A DNA stretch of 64,000 bases. Source: Trametopsis cervina (lineage: Eukaryota > Basidiomycota > Agaricomycetes > Polyporales > Irpicaceae). The notes under the pieces were generated by a model. That model saw only the letters and a program-made list of their open reading frames with translations, was not told the origin of the DNA and made no database searches. The stretch lies in contig MU278377.1 in the NCBI GenBank assembly GCA_022385755.1, forward strand, positions 188,267 to 252,266, written 5' to 3'. Position numbers and translations under genes: made by a program. Each line of letters starts with the position of its first letter. Position 1 is the stretch's first letter. Shown here in pieces: positions 33,662 to 45,421 of the stretch.

Positions 33662-35716
33662 TCAAGGTAATTTTCTAAGGAGCCTACAAAACCGGGCCCA
33701 TATCTCCTCCTCTCGGTCCCGCGCTCCTCGCAAGCACCGATGATTCAGCACCTCTTCCAGCGTCATCCTATCCCTCTCATCCGCACATAGCAACCCGTCA
33801 ATCAGCCCCCACAGGCCGTCCATTCCATCGTACGAGTCGTCTGCATCCGCTATCAATGGCTGGAGGAGCATATCCTCGAGGGCTGAGAAAGGGACCCGGC
33901 TTGTCACCATGCTATACAGTGCACACCCCATACCCCACATGTCGACCTGCTCGTTCTGGTACGGCTTGTCCATATGGACTTCCGGAGGGGCGAAGATGAA
34001 TGTACCCGCGAAGTGTGTCAGGTCGTACCGAGGCCGTGGCGAGACCTTGGGGTCGATGTACGTCGCACTTCCCATATCAATCACCTTGATCTGTGAATGC
34101 GCAGGAGCTGTCAGCACGAGACTCTCAGAAGGATATGCATTTCGGTACAGTACCTTGAGGTTGGCATCAATGACAATGTTTTCACACTTGAGGTCGCAAT
34201 GAGAGATGCCGCGGCTGTGCATGTGGCTGACCGCATCGACGAGCTGAGCAAAGACGTATTTTGCATTTTTGATTGACAATGGGCCGCGGGCTTCAAGATA
34301 GTGGACCAGGTCGTTTCCCTTGTGGGGTAACGGAGGGCCGCCATTGGGATCCTCTCGCAGGGCGTTCCAGGTATCACCGTGGTATTCTTGCACCTAACCA
34401 TGCCATCCATTGTCAGCCTTCTCCTCGTCGTCAAAGACGTCCAACTCACAATATACACGAACTGGTCGTCCCGGAATACGTCGAGAAGCCGGATGATGTT
34501 GGTATGGTCCAGCATACTCATCGTCATCACGTCAGCCGGCACCAATCCGTACTGAAGGTGCACGACCCAAGGCCGCAGAGTGTTATCAACGTCGTCTGCC
34601 GGGATAAACTTGACCGCCACTTTGTGCCCTCCGACGCGACGTCGCGCCGCGAACACGAACCCATTTGCGCCTGCTCCAAGTTCCTGCCCAAGCTCGTACT
34701 GTTGGAAGAATTCGTCGTGGAGATTATACCCGGGTGGGAACCGGGATGAAATCTGACAAGCTGGTACTTGAGGAATGAGAACGACAGGTGGGGGCGGTAT
34801 CCACTGTTCCTGGAGATGGACAGTCTGCAGCAACTGTTAATCACGCACGTGCCTTCCAGTGTGAAGGCTCACATACCAAAGCTAAGCAATATAAGTGCCA
34901 CACCACAACCAGAACTTTGATAATAAGACGAGACCAGCGGCCAGCAGCTAGTTGGAAGATGCAGGAGGAAAGGTCACTGATGAGGGTCCTGCCCAGACCA
35001 GAGAATGATCCTAGGCGGGAAGCGTACTGCGAACCAAGCTTGAGGTCGTCAATACGCAGTAGAGCAAGATGTTTAGAGAATAGATAGAAGCATAGAGACA
35101 TCAAGCACAGTTCAAAACGGTGAGCCACAGTTGCAGGAGCCGGCCGTGCAAGATGTCGACAGAGGGTCTTGATAAGTCCAACGTCAGCCGCAGTCCGAGG
35201 TGGGTCTTCAATGCTATCCGGAGCAGCCACCACGGTATCGAGGTATGCACAGCATCGTGCGTGGAGGGCGTTGACCAGCAAACGTAAGTCCAGATAGCGG
35301 GGAATCTTGTTGCCGTCGTCGTCTTGAAGGGAGGTCCGAGGTCGGCGCATCCACCACTGCAGTATTCGCGGTCAGATATGTAAATCGCAGCCATGCACAA
35401 TATGGATAGCACAACGCACCTCGAGACCGTCGAACACAACGCTGTACACAGCGAGAACAGCCAAAACGAAGGAGCCTCCAGGGCTGAAGGCCCAAGTCCA
35501 GAGAGACGACGAGAAGGCGGCCTCCCAAGACAGGACCACGAAGAACATAACGACAGCATAGAGAGAGCCAACCACAAACCGGGTGGCGCGATGGTCCCAG
35601 ACACAAACACGCTTCAGACTAGGGGAAGTCTTGAAGGTAGTGCCTAGGGTCACGCCGAAGACGACCAGAAGGACGAGGAGTCCGACGGCCGCCGGTGGGA
35701 TCAAGTCATAGACCAT
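33662..35716 (-). CDS. Serine/threonine protein kinase, probably with an N-terminal multi-pass membrane domain
   Basis: Model: complement(join(33662..34090, 34154..34393, 34450..34833, 34877..35356, 35420..35716)), 609 residues, all introns phase 0. Residues 1-260 contain hydrophobic segments ('AAVGLLVLLVVFGVTLG', 'FVVGSLYAVVMFFVVLSW', 'FVLAVLAVYSVVFDG' and 'LIIKVLVVVWHLYCLAL'). Residues 305-600 are a protein kinase: glycine loop 'GAGANG', Lys334, catalytic 'HCDLKCEN' (Asp454), 'DMG' (Asp472) in place of DFG, and 'APPE'. The joining intron 34834..34876 is only 43 nt. I joined the parts because the kinase exon has no ATG ahead of its glycine loop and its frame begins right at an acceptor. The alternative is two genes, 34841-35716 (membrane protein ending 'SHWKARA') and a kinase with an unseen first exon. 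The kinase is certain; the fusion is not. Confidence 0.62.
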
Positions 35717-37214
35717 GGTCGGGGAGGAACACAGTACATGAGAGTATCTAAAGAAGAGAGAGGGAGTGGCGGACGCACCGTGTTATATACTGTACCGTCC
35801 GCGAAGTATGGAGGCTGGCTGGTTCGAACTTCGACGGCTTCGACGGCTTCCTACTGGCCCGTTTGTCGCGTTCGCGGGACGCGATCGATCGTCCGACGCA
35901 GTCATGTCAGCCGCGTCCCGCGTTCGACTCTTCCATGGGCCACTTGTGAATATTATTCAAGGGACACAGAATGGCGGTCGTACTGGAGAACTGTCTGTGC
36001 GTCTATGCGTCCGTGCTCGCAAGGCCAAGCGCCACAGATTTAATCGGGCTATCAGAGTTGAGAGAGGGTTAGGTCGCATGTGCCCCAGATGCGCCATGAA
36101 TGCACGTATTGTAAGTAACACCACCAACTGTTATACGAGAATTCCAACGCTCCGCAAACGATAACACACGAGTGTAGTCGGACTATGACAACACACATAC
36201 ACAAATGCCACGACACAAGAAACACTGCGACCCAACATAAGCCAACACCTCAACTTTCCACATGGCGACCTATGCAGTACGCTGGATATCAACGCCTCCA
36301 AGTTACTACCACCACGTTTCCCAGCATCGTCATGCTCACTATGTCCCCAGAATGTGAAGTGGAAACAGTCAGCCCTCAGCTGGTCATTGTGCTCCACAGA
36401 CTTGGTAAGAAGGCTGAGGGCTTACCATATCGTAGTCATTTGCAAGACCGGTCACTTAAACTCTTACCTGGACCTGGTAATGGCTAATGACACTACTATT
36501 GCGTTCTACGGTGAAGCTATTGAGGCAAGTCGTGGAACACTTATCTCTGCCTCTTCACGCGTACTCACGAAGTTTCTTTCACTCAGGATATCACGGCCCT
36601 TGTCTCCGTAGATAGCTATCGGGGCTTAACGGACTTTTCATCGTCCGTAGCATCGTCGCCTTTCAGGGCACAAGGGTCGAGTCCGCTACTCCTCTACCAC
36701 ACTGTATCCTCGCCACCCACATGTTCTTCAACACAGCGTGAATTACTCGCCGTCAATAGCCTTCGATTCACCATACACATCGTCTACCTTATCCCATGCT
36801 CACTGCCATCTTCCAACTAGCTTCTTCAGCACAAGGAGGCACAGCGTTGGCCCCTTATCTCCATACATTCATTCCACAGTATCATAGATGGCCACAAGAA
36901 CGAACGCCCAACCTGCCCCGGTACCTCCGCCGATATCCACAGCCGCTGTACTCAAGAACCGCGACGTATGCGGACCACACCTACGCGCGCTGCAGACAAT
37001 TCCAGCTGTCAACCGCCAAACCTTACGCTCTCTTGGCCGACGTCTCTGTCCTACATCCCGAACAATCAAGGAAGTCGACTCGTCATAAGGAACACGCGCG
37101 CTGCCGCCACCGTCACCCGCCACGCATTCTCCTCGCTCTTCGCTCTCCCACTCGGATCTGGAAGACAATCAGCGTCGTTGGGTAAGACGCCGACTGACTG
37201 CTCTTCTTCTGTAG
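35717..37214. other. Gene-poor stretch
   Basis: About 1.5 kb upstream of the kinase gene. It should hold that gene's promoter near 35717. Several plus-strand frames of 60-130 codons exist (for example around 36354-36611 and 36888-37088), but I could not join them into a gene with acceptable introns. Part may be the 5' portion of the decayed gene that follows. Confidence 0.35.
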
Positions 37215-37575
37215 CGTTGGCGTTTTGCCTTCGAAGGCGTGCCAAGAACAGACCGCTATGGAAGACGAATGCGCTTTTGGGGAGGCCGTCCGCTGCAGAC
37301 GCGGACGGTATTTGACTTGATACACCAATTTCCGACCGACGTCAAGAAGACTGCTCGCTGCGTCTCTTACGACTGAGGCTGGGTATACCGGGGGAGGGCC
37401 ACACTATGGACCACCGATGATGGCTTCGAGGAGCGCTATGCCTGGCAGCGCGACTTGGATGGCCCGTTGGTAAGCGTTCATACTCTTCATTACTCTTTCA
37501 TGACGATGCCATCTTCTTCGTCAGGTATGGGCCGTTGTGCCGAAATGCATCTCTACACTGCGGTTACACCGATGA
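37215..37575 (+). pseudogene. Decayed gene fragment with an in-frame stop
   Basis: From an acceptor-like end at 37214 the plus strand reads 'RWRFAFEGVPRTDRYGRRMR', 'FWGGRPLQTRTVFDLIHQF' and 'TDVKK', reaches a TGA at 37374-37376, and continues in the same frame with 'GWVYRGRATLWTTDDGFEER' and 'YAWQRDLDGPL'. A well-formed 55-nt intron (37470..37524, GTAAGC...GTCAG) then joins 'VWAVVPKCISTLRLHR' before the stop at 37573. Codon use and the intron look genuine, but the TGA breaks the frame and no start is visible, so I call it a pseudogene. The family is not recognised. Confidence 0.35.
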
Positions 37576-37669
37576 TAGACCTCATCTACATTATCTCATT
37601 AACGCTCTCGCTTACTGGATGAAACAGTGCATTCGCTGCACTCGTAATGATTGCGCAAGTGACGACCAA

Positions 37670-38435
37670 TGTATGTTCAACTATTGTGCATACATGCGGG
37701 CCGCAACAAGATCCCTTTACTAACTCCAGCCGAGTACTTTCGCAACCCCACCTCAACACAGCTTGTTCAATTCCGATGCTAGTGTGATGTAGCGGTGGTT
37801 GCTCCCCGCTGTGGTGTGTAGTGTATCCATATGCTCACTGATTAATCGCACAGGCTGATCATAACAAGGTCCGTCAACCGCGTTTTGCTGTACCAAATGC
37901 TTTCGTAACTCGACTTTAATGGGCGTTGTTCAACCCCCATGCTAGTGCGATGCAGCGGTGGTTGCTCCCCGTTGTGGTATGTAGTGTATGCTTAATTCTT
38001 AATCCTACAGACTGGGCGCAACATGATCCGCCCACTCACTCTAGCCGAGTACTTTCGCAACTTGTCCTCGATGCACCTCGTTTCATTCCGGTGCTAGTGC
38101 AACATAACGGTGGTCTCTCCCCGCTCTTGTACGCACCGTATGTTCAGGTATTGATCCTACAGGATGGGCGCAACATGATCCATCTCCTGCCTCCAGCCGA
38201 AGACTTTCGCAACCCCACCTTAACACAGCTTGTTCAATTCCGATGCTAGTGCAACGCAGCGGTGGTTGCTCCCCGTCCTTACATGCAGCATATGCTCAAG
38301 TATTGATCCTACAGACTGGGCGCAACATGATCCGTCAACCCAATCCGACTCCCCCCGTGTGCTTTCGCAACTGGAATTTGTTCAATTCCGATGCTAATAG
38401 TACGTAGCGGTCCTCAAACCGCGTTGTGGTATGTA
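37670..38435. repeat. Tandem array of about five ~150-bp units
   Basis: The landmark 'atgctagtg' (with small variants) recurs at 37776, 37939, 38091, 38243 and 38391, giving spacings of 163, 152, 152 and 148 bp. Each unit carries in order a 'gtatgttcaggtattgatcc'-like stretch, 'tacag', 'tgggcgcaacatgatcc', 'ccgagtactttcgcaac', 'cttgttcaattccgatgcta' and 'gcggtggttgctccccg'. Units are diverged from one another, so the array is not recent. It begins directly after the decayed gene fragment at 37215-37575. Confidence 0.85.
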
Positions 38436-41400
38436 AACACCCACTTCGGCGAAACAACCGACCGCCGGTGCCGCAATTTCATCCACTCGAGCTAAGCCAA
38501 GCGAAAGAATACAGCATACACATACCGCATACCGCGGCATGATATGATTGAGAACTGGCTACCGGGGTTGGGGCGTAAGGAATAAGACGGAAGCGGGACA
38601 GGAGAAATGATTGTAAGAGTTTATGCTGTGATGGCCACCATACCGTCGGCGATGAATATGCACGCGAACTCGCGAACAATATACGCCTCAATAGATCATC
38701 ATACAGTCGGTGCTGAGCTCGCGTACGCTGAGAACGATCCGTATATGCGTGGGTGCAGACTTCGCAGCCAAAGCGAGCCTCCAACTACACTCCGACGGCC
38801 CGTACTGTATGCTGATGTTGATGTTGCCCCCCCGAGGCCTCCGACGGGTGTGGCTGTAGACGACGACACACAAAACACCATCATCAAACATGTAATGTTT
38901 GTCGAGTAGTTAATGATACAATGAAGCGAAAGCACAGGCAAACAGTCGTGATCAAACAGTCGTGATTAAGCAGATGTGATTAAGCACACAGGCCAGTGCA
39001 CGCTCGGGTTCGGGGGGCCGTGCCACCCACCCACGAACAGAACATCATATCGTTGTTGTTGTTGTTGTGATAATGCGCGTGCAGCCGCGAAACTCTCTAA
39101 CTTGATGCGCTGTGATGCCCACCTTTGCTTACCATCGCGTACGGGGGTTCTTGCATTGCATTGCATTTGCATTGCGCGACCCTGCCCCGGACTTATGCTG
39201 TGCTGTGCTGCTGGTGGGATGCGAATAAGCTTTTGAAAAGCCGGAACGGGAGAACTTCCACATTTCGTACAGTAAAGTTAGTACCTTGCGTTTGTGCGCG
39301 TGAGTGTTCTGGCACATAACTATGAGTGCGAACCCTAAATTATCGCTGTCTGTCGTCACACTTCCTGCAAGGTCCTTCGGTACCTGAGCAGTATACATTG
39401 GCATTGGAATGGATCCGTTAGAGTACCCAAATGTGTGATCCACACTCGGTATTGGATTTCATTTCAGCCACGCTGCCGAGGTACGTGCGTGTGCATGGGT
39501 GGCTCTTCACTTGGCAAGTTCGTTTCGTTCCGTCTCGGAACGCAAAACCTTCGTTCCAGTTCCAACCACACATTGCGCAACTAACCAGCGTCCGTCCGTC
39601 CGTCGCTCGTTCGTTCATTCCCGGAACAGGCAGCCCCGGACCCAGCCAGGCAAAGCAGGCGATGAGATGGACATGACAAAGTCAGTGATGGACGATGAAC
39701 AAACAAACCGTCAGTCAGTCGGATGCTTCGCGTCGTGTTCGCAGCCCTCGGAACGCCCGTCATAGTAGCGCTCTGCACACAGTCAAGTTTGAGGCGCCGC
39801 TGAAGTCACTGTGCAGAGACTTGGCATGCCGTTGTGTATGGATTGGATTGGATTGGATCTACGATGTGCTCTACGGATGCCGATGCAGCACATGCGCTGC
39901 CGCTGCGGTGAATACGAGATTTGATTCCGCTCAGATCTTCACGCAAGCGTGCAGCGCTTCGCATCCGGAACTCTCGCCCTCTGTCCTCCTCGTTCTCCTC
40001 TCTCCGGGCTGCACAATCGGAGGACGCGGTTTGATCGTAGATGCGCCATATGGCACCTACGCGCGTCGGAACGCAATGCTCGGACGGGCGCGTAAGAACG
40101 CAACGGACGGAGCGGACAATACATCTGCGTGTTGGCTGCACCGCTTTTACGAGCATTACGCGCCGGAATTTGTCGATCGCGAGGGCGAGGGCGTGGGGTT
40201 TGTAAGTAAGTGACTTTGTAAGAAAGGTTACAGCAACAGCAACGCACCCCATGTGGGTCGACTCGACGCGTAAGAAGGCGATCTGCACGCAACCGTTGAC
40301 TCACGCGCAAGCGAGCATCGCGTCTCTGCGCCCTCTCGTCTACTGCGACCTGCGAGCCCGGCGGCATCTGGGCATGTGCGCGATGATGCGTCGCGAACTT
40401 CCGAGCTTCACCCAGCGGCAGAAGGAAGCTACGCTGCGCTACTGGGATTTCCGCGAGTAAAGGAAAAAGGTCGGAGGGTGGGAAGGCCCGACGTTTGGAT
40501 CAACGGCCGCGTCACGACGACACACACGCAAATGCGCGAGGACAGGTGGAAGATGCGGCTGTGCTATGTACGCTGCACTAGAAGCTAGAAGCACTGGCAG
40601 AAAGTAAAGATGACAATGCGCGACGCGTATCTTACACGCAAAATCCGGGTCCCATCAACGCAGCCTCAGCCCCGGCTGGCTGCTTGGACGTTTTACGTCC
40701 GTCCGTGGGTGAGGTGGTCCTTGTGTTGGGGCCTGTGTTCGGTGATGGGATGTGATGTGATGGACTGGGATCTGGGAAGCGTTCACTGCTGCACACTGCT
40801 TCGGGCTTAGCTGTTAGCTGTGGTTATGGGTCGAAACAAACTTTCAACTGCGGTCAAAATGGTCACGACGAACGAAGTGGATCTCATTTCATGGGCATAG
40901 CAGGAACCTTACAGTACATGACAATAGAGCAGAGCAGCAGGCGACTAAATGTACTGCGAATCGATAGCAGTCGGCATCGGAGCCGCGCAGAGCACGATGC
41001 TGTATGGTAAACGAAATGCAAGAGGTGTAAAAGACAGTGGAGGCGGCAGGTGACTGATATCTGCACGTAACCTCATGAGATCTGAGATCTGATTGCAAAC
41101 CTGTGCTTGCTAGCCCTGTCGGAAACAATCGAGATGAGCGAGACAAAGGTAATATTGCCGGTTGTGGTCACGGTCCGGTTAATGAAAGGCGTTGCGCCAG
41201 GGGTAGCGTGTCGTGCGAGGGCCTTTTTGCTGCACAAGAGCAGTCTTGCAAGTGAGAGCAAGAAATAGGAGCTTGTGTGTGCAATGGAGAAGCAGTCAAG
41301 CTCAAGGTTACTACCATTTCGGGTGGCGTAATTTGTCAGCGGGGGAATGAGAGTTTAAGGATCGTCACGGCGTAGTGGTAGAGTACTCTATGTGCTATGT

Positions 41401-42401
41401 GCTGGCATCGGAGGCTGTGTCGATGACCGCCAGACAACAACAGTTGAAGCCCAGGGTCGTCTTCGTCCGTTCTCGGTATCCATGTTTGACTCCGTACTAG
41501 GTTCTCCAACCATATGGCGAATCGGATCGGAAATTGGCAGAGTAGCAGACAAGCTGGCAGTCGCACTGTGCAGTACTGCATGTCCTCTGCCTGAAGCTGG
41601 ACCTTATGGGGGTACAGTGCGCTCCGAACATGTCGTCCGAGACGGGCACACACGCGAGCAGAAGCAGCAGCACCAGGCTGGATCGGCTGCAGCGAGTGCA
41701 GCATCGGTTTTGGCCCATCGTAGCAGGCGTTCATCCGCATCGGCACGCCCGGAAATTCATCTCTTCATCATTATCATTGCAGCACTGGTCTTGCGGACGT
41801 GGAAGTGTCTTTGTAAGGCTGGACGCGAGCAGTGCCACGGCGCTGCTGCGAACGGTGCTCGTCGGGCGACGGCCGCTGTTCTGCACGGCGGGCAGGGCAG
41901 CTCTCGCAGCGTCGACGGCATCGAGCCACGGCTAGTCGCGTCGCGCTGACAGAGTTTACTTTCGCTGTGCGGAGAAGAATGGCCGTGTGTGAGAGGGGAG
42001 GTAGTGAGTGCCTCATATGATCTTGATCGAGATGAGGCGCGCGTAGTGCGCGCTTAGCGTCCATCGCTCTCGCAGCTGTTCCGTACGGCCGTTCCCCAGA
42101 TTTCGTACAAGTACTCATCCCTCCGTCCACCATGCTTTGATTCCACTTCTCCTTCTTGGCTCGTTTGGCCTTTCCCTTCTTAATTTTCGCGTCTCGGCGA
42201 GTCGTTCGAGGTCTACAGCGACGCTAGCACACCGTCCGTGCATCGCGTCCACAGCGCGTCCGACCAGCTACGCACGCACGCACGGCTTGCCGCTTTCTCT
42301 TCGTCCGTCCGCGCCGCCCTGTACACCCCTTCACAGCCCTGTCCGTGCCCGGCTCGCCTCTTCCCTTTCGTACCTAGTATTTTATCGCTACTATTTGCAT
42401 A
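38436..42401. other. 4-kb gene-free region upstream of the second Zn2Cys6 gene
   Basis: I could not support any gene. Short simple repeats occur: a gtt run near 39051-39068, an attgc run near 39154-39175, and a ggatt run near 39841-39858. C/G content is high, and frames are open in several phases at once (for example 39695-40213 and 41392-41949), which is typical of chance. The length and lack of genes suggest a long regulatory and 5' UTR region for the transcription factor that starts at 42402. Confidence 0.4.
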
Positions 42402-44725
42402 ATGGCCGAGAAACGGACAGCCACTCCCGGGCCCAGCACTACGCTTCAGCGAGGTCAGGCCCTCTCCCGTGCTCTATTTCAGAGATCCTCATCTGCGTTT
42501 GTTTGATCCACAGGCAAGGCATGTTTGCGATGCAGGAAAAGGAAGATGGTGCGCTTAAAGCTTGTTAATCGCGTTCCGCGCATCTAACCGGGCACCTCTC
42601 TCTCTCTCACAGAAATGTGACGGTGCGAAACCCGCCTGTCAGCAGTGCGTCAGAGCGAAGAAATCCGAGGCCTGCGAGTACGATGACGGAAAGGGAAAGA
42701 CGAGGACACAGCTCATGCGCGAGCATATTCAGCAGCTGGAGCTGAGAATAAAGGAGCTTGAGAGCACGGATTATCGACACTCTCCGTCTGTCACCCTCTT
42801 TGACCCTCATGCCCCTTCCCCGTACCTTTCAGAGTCATCCTCGTCGTCAAGTCATGACTCCCCCGGCGGTTTTAGTCTCTCAACATCAGCTTCCCCGGTG
42901 CCATTCTCTCTCGGTACGTTCCGCACGCGACACTCATTATGCGATTAACACTCATATCTCGTGGCAGATCCTGAACATCCGTCATGGGAGGGACAGTGGA
43001 ATAGCATGGGAGTGAGTCGCTCCTCAAACAAGGTTTCATACTTGAGACTAACATCGCCTTATAGGACTTTGCTACCACCGACGTGCTTGAGTCTTTCGCC
43101 CCGGAGGAACCTCCCTTCGAGCTAGCCCAGATGCTGTACGTGTAAATCTTCCGTGATTTACAATTAGGCCACATCTGATGCATCCACAGCCTCAATCACT
43201 TCCTCGCACACCGTCATCAATGTGGGTTCGAGCTGCATGCTGGACGTCTGCGCGAGTCGCTTCATCTCCCACTCACCGAGCGCAGACACCCCGTGCTCAT
43301 GAACGCGATCTTCCTCTGGGCGTGCTACCTCTCAAGACCGAACCCGCTCAGCCAGCACGAGGACCTGTACCTCACCCGCGCGCTGGCCTCCATAAGTGAC
43401 GCCGCGAAGCACTCGAGCAAAGTGATCGACCTCATCCAGGCCTCGTGCTTGCTCTCCCTCTATTTCCTCTCTAATGCATGTCTCCCCGAAGGCAGCTATC
43501 ATGCCGGTGCCGCCGCGTCGCTTGCCCTCCAGTGGGGACTGCATCAGATTGGATCACCTGAGGTGACACCGCCAAGTGCGATGATGTCTGACTGGGACCG
43601 TCCTTTCACCCTCGACCCTCCGAAGGACAGCATCGAGCAGGGCGAACGGATCCTCACGTTCTGGCAGGTGTACGACCTCGACCGATGCTGGTCGGTCGCC
43701 CTCCAACGCCCGGCGATGCTTCCCGACAGCAAGCATCCGAAGACGACCATCACGACGCCTTGGCCACAGCGCATGGAGGAATACGAAGCGGTGAGTTATA
43801 GCCGTGGCTGTAGGGTTGCGCCGTGCGATTCTGATCATGTCATCAGGGCGAGGTTGATTGGGGACGAAGCGGGCAGCCGACTATCAGCGCCTTTTTTATG
43901 CATCAGGCACAGGCCACGACCCTTGTCGGCGGCTTCTCCACAGCAGCACTGCGCGTTAAGGCGTCGTCTCTATTGGAGGGCGCCAACAAGCTGTCTTCGA
44001 GCTGGAACCCGCGTAAGTTTGCTTGTTGTTTCGCGTTCTGCGCAGGTCAGCAGGTGAACTGACTGGACTCGGTTTCTGTGCATGTATACAGGCTTATCCC
44101 CCACGAACAACTTTATGGACAACTTCCGCGCATTCGAAGCGACGATTGCGCGGTTCACGACGACATTATTGCCGCTGCACCAGCTGGCAGCGACCATGCC
44201 TGACGACAAGTATACGCTGTACATGATCCACAGTCTCTCCCAGACCGCGGTCATCCGTCTCCACCACCCTTTCATCGCCGACAATCAAATGTCCCGCGAG
44301 AAATCTCTGCTCGCCGCGCGCGCCGTTACCTTGGTGACAAAGCACATCACCGAACCCGACTTCGAGTATCTCGATCCGCTCCTGGGGGTGAGTCGTCCCG
44401 CGCGTGACCCGCAACCCGCGCACCGGCGTGCTGATGTGTTTTTCCGCCTTTTTTTCTCTTTCATTTAGCATTGTTGGGTTTCTGCGGCGCGTGTGTTCGT
44501 GTTCGAGCTCGTGCAGCGGCAGTCGGCATGGCCGCCTGTTGACGTCGCGGACATCCGCGGCGAACTTTCCACGCTGCTTTTCGCCCTCGTCAAGCTCGGC
44601 ACCCGGTATCCGCTACTCGGTCAGTACAGCATACAGTCACTCTGTATGACCCCCAGCTGACAACGTATGCAGGGTTCGAGGCGGCGAAAATGCAGAAGAT
44701 CTTGGACGGCCTGGTCCCCTCCTGA
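42402..44725 (+). CDS. Zn2Cys6 transcription factor with fungal-specific regulatory domain
   Basis: Model: join(42402..42453, 42514..42548, 42613..42913, 42968..43011, 43065..43135, 43190..43790, 43847..44012, 44092..44387, 44469..44619, 44673..44725), 589 residues. The zinc cluster is assembled from three exons: cysteines 21, 24, 31, 38, 41 and 50 (spacing 2-6-6-2-8). A short coiled dimerisation helix follows ('LMREHIQQLELRIKELEST'). Residues from about 170 form the fungal-specific transcription factor domain: 'HPVLMNAIFLWACYLSRP', 'IQASCLLSLYFL', 'ERILTFWQVYDLDRCWSVAL' and 'TALRVKASSLLEGANKL', with 'HCWVSAARVFVFELV' near the end. Length and layout are normal for this class. It is a nuclear regulator with unknown targets. 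An unusually long gene-free region lies upstream and a CGGAC cluster downstream. Confidence 0.9.
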
Positions 44726-44966
44726 TCAACGAACGAAACGCGGCAAGACGGGTCTCACACATCACGTTGACTTTTCACATCCGGTAGCGCTACCTGATAC
44801 TTCGCGGGCGGCCATTGTAGCGCGATTGAACCTTTTATTTTCCTCGGTTGCGGGACTACCATCGACAGCGTGTCTTGGCTAGTTATGTCCCTAGACATAA
44901 GCGACCTCACCCCCCATTCACATTCTTACCACGTTCCCACCCCTGAAGTTTTTCTTTCTTCTCCCA
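44726..44966. other. 3' flank of the transcription factor gene
   Basis: 241 bp, probably the 3' UTR. No other signal seen. Confidence 0.4.
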
Positions 44967-45421
44967 CGGACGCTTCCCTTTACTTCAGACCCCACGCGAT
45001 CTAATTCAAGCTGTGCTGCTGGCCATTAAATGGTACGGATGACGGACCTTTTCCAACCCCCCCTTCTGCTTTCGGATAGTGTTGTGTTTCCCTGACGATG
45101 CTCGCGGACCTTTGTTTTTTGCTCTCTTCGTTCTCGGACTTGTGCGTCTTCTTAATTCTCGGACTACCGGACTCTGGCAGGTTTACATTACGGACATATT
45201 CTCGCGGACACTGTATCTTCATACATTCATGATGACGTTGACGGACAATTAAAACTTAATGTACAGTAGCACTAAAGTACAGTAGACGATTTTTTTTTCC
45301 ATAACAGACTTTCCCCACCTTTCTTCTTCTTGGTGTTGGTCTTCTTCCGGTCTTGATGCTGGAACGTTTTGGGCTTTGTGTTGTATTCACGGACTCTCGC
45401 TGGACATGGATCCTGACGGAC
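44967..45421 (+). promoter_or_regulatory. Cluster of 11 same-orientation CGGAC motifs
   Basis: CGGAC occurs at 44967, 45043, 45105, 45135, 45160, 45168, 45191, 45205, 45243, 45390 and 45417, always on the plus strand. I noticed no GTCCG in the same stretch. Two near-matches CGGAT lie at 45036 and 45073. CGG triplets are the core recognised by Zn2Cys6 proteins, and the neighbouring upstream gene encodes one. The regulatory meaning is inference; the motif could equally act in an RNA. Confidence 0.45.

Noticed and set aside
39695..40213. Plus-strand frame of 172 codons upstream of the second Zn2Cys6 gene
   Set aside because: All three frames and the opposite strand are similarly open here, and the frame runs through a ggatt simple repeat. 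It looks like chance in G/C-rich promoter DNA.
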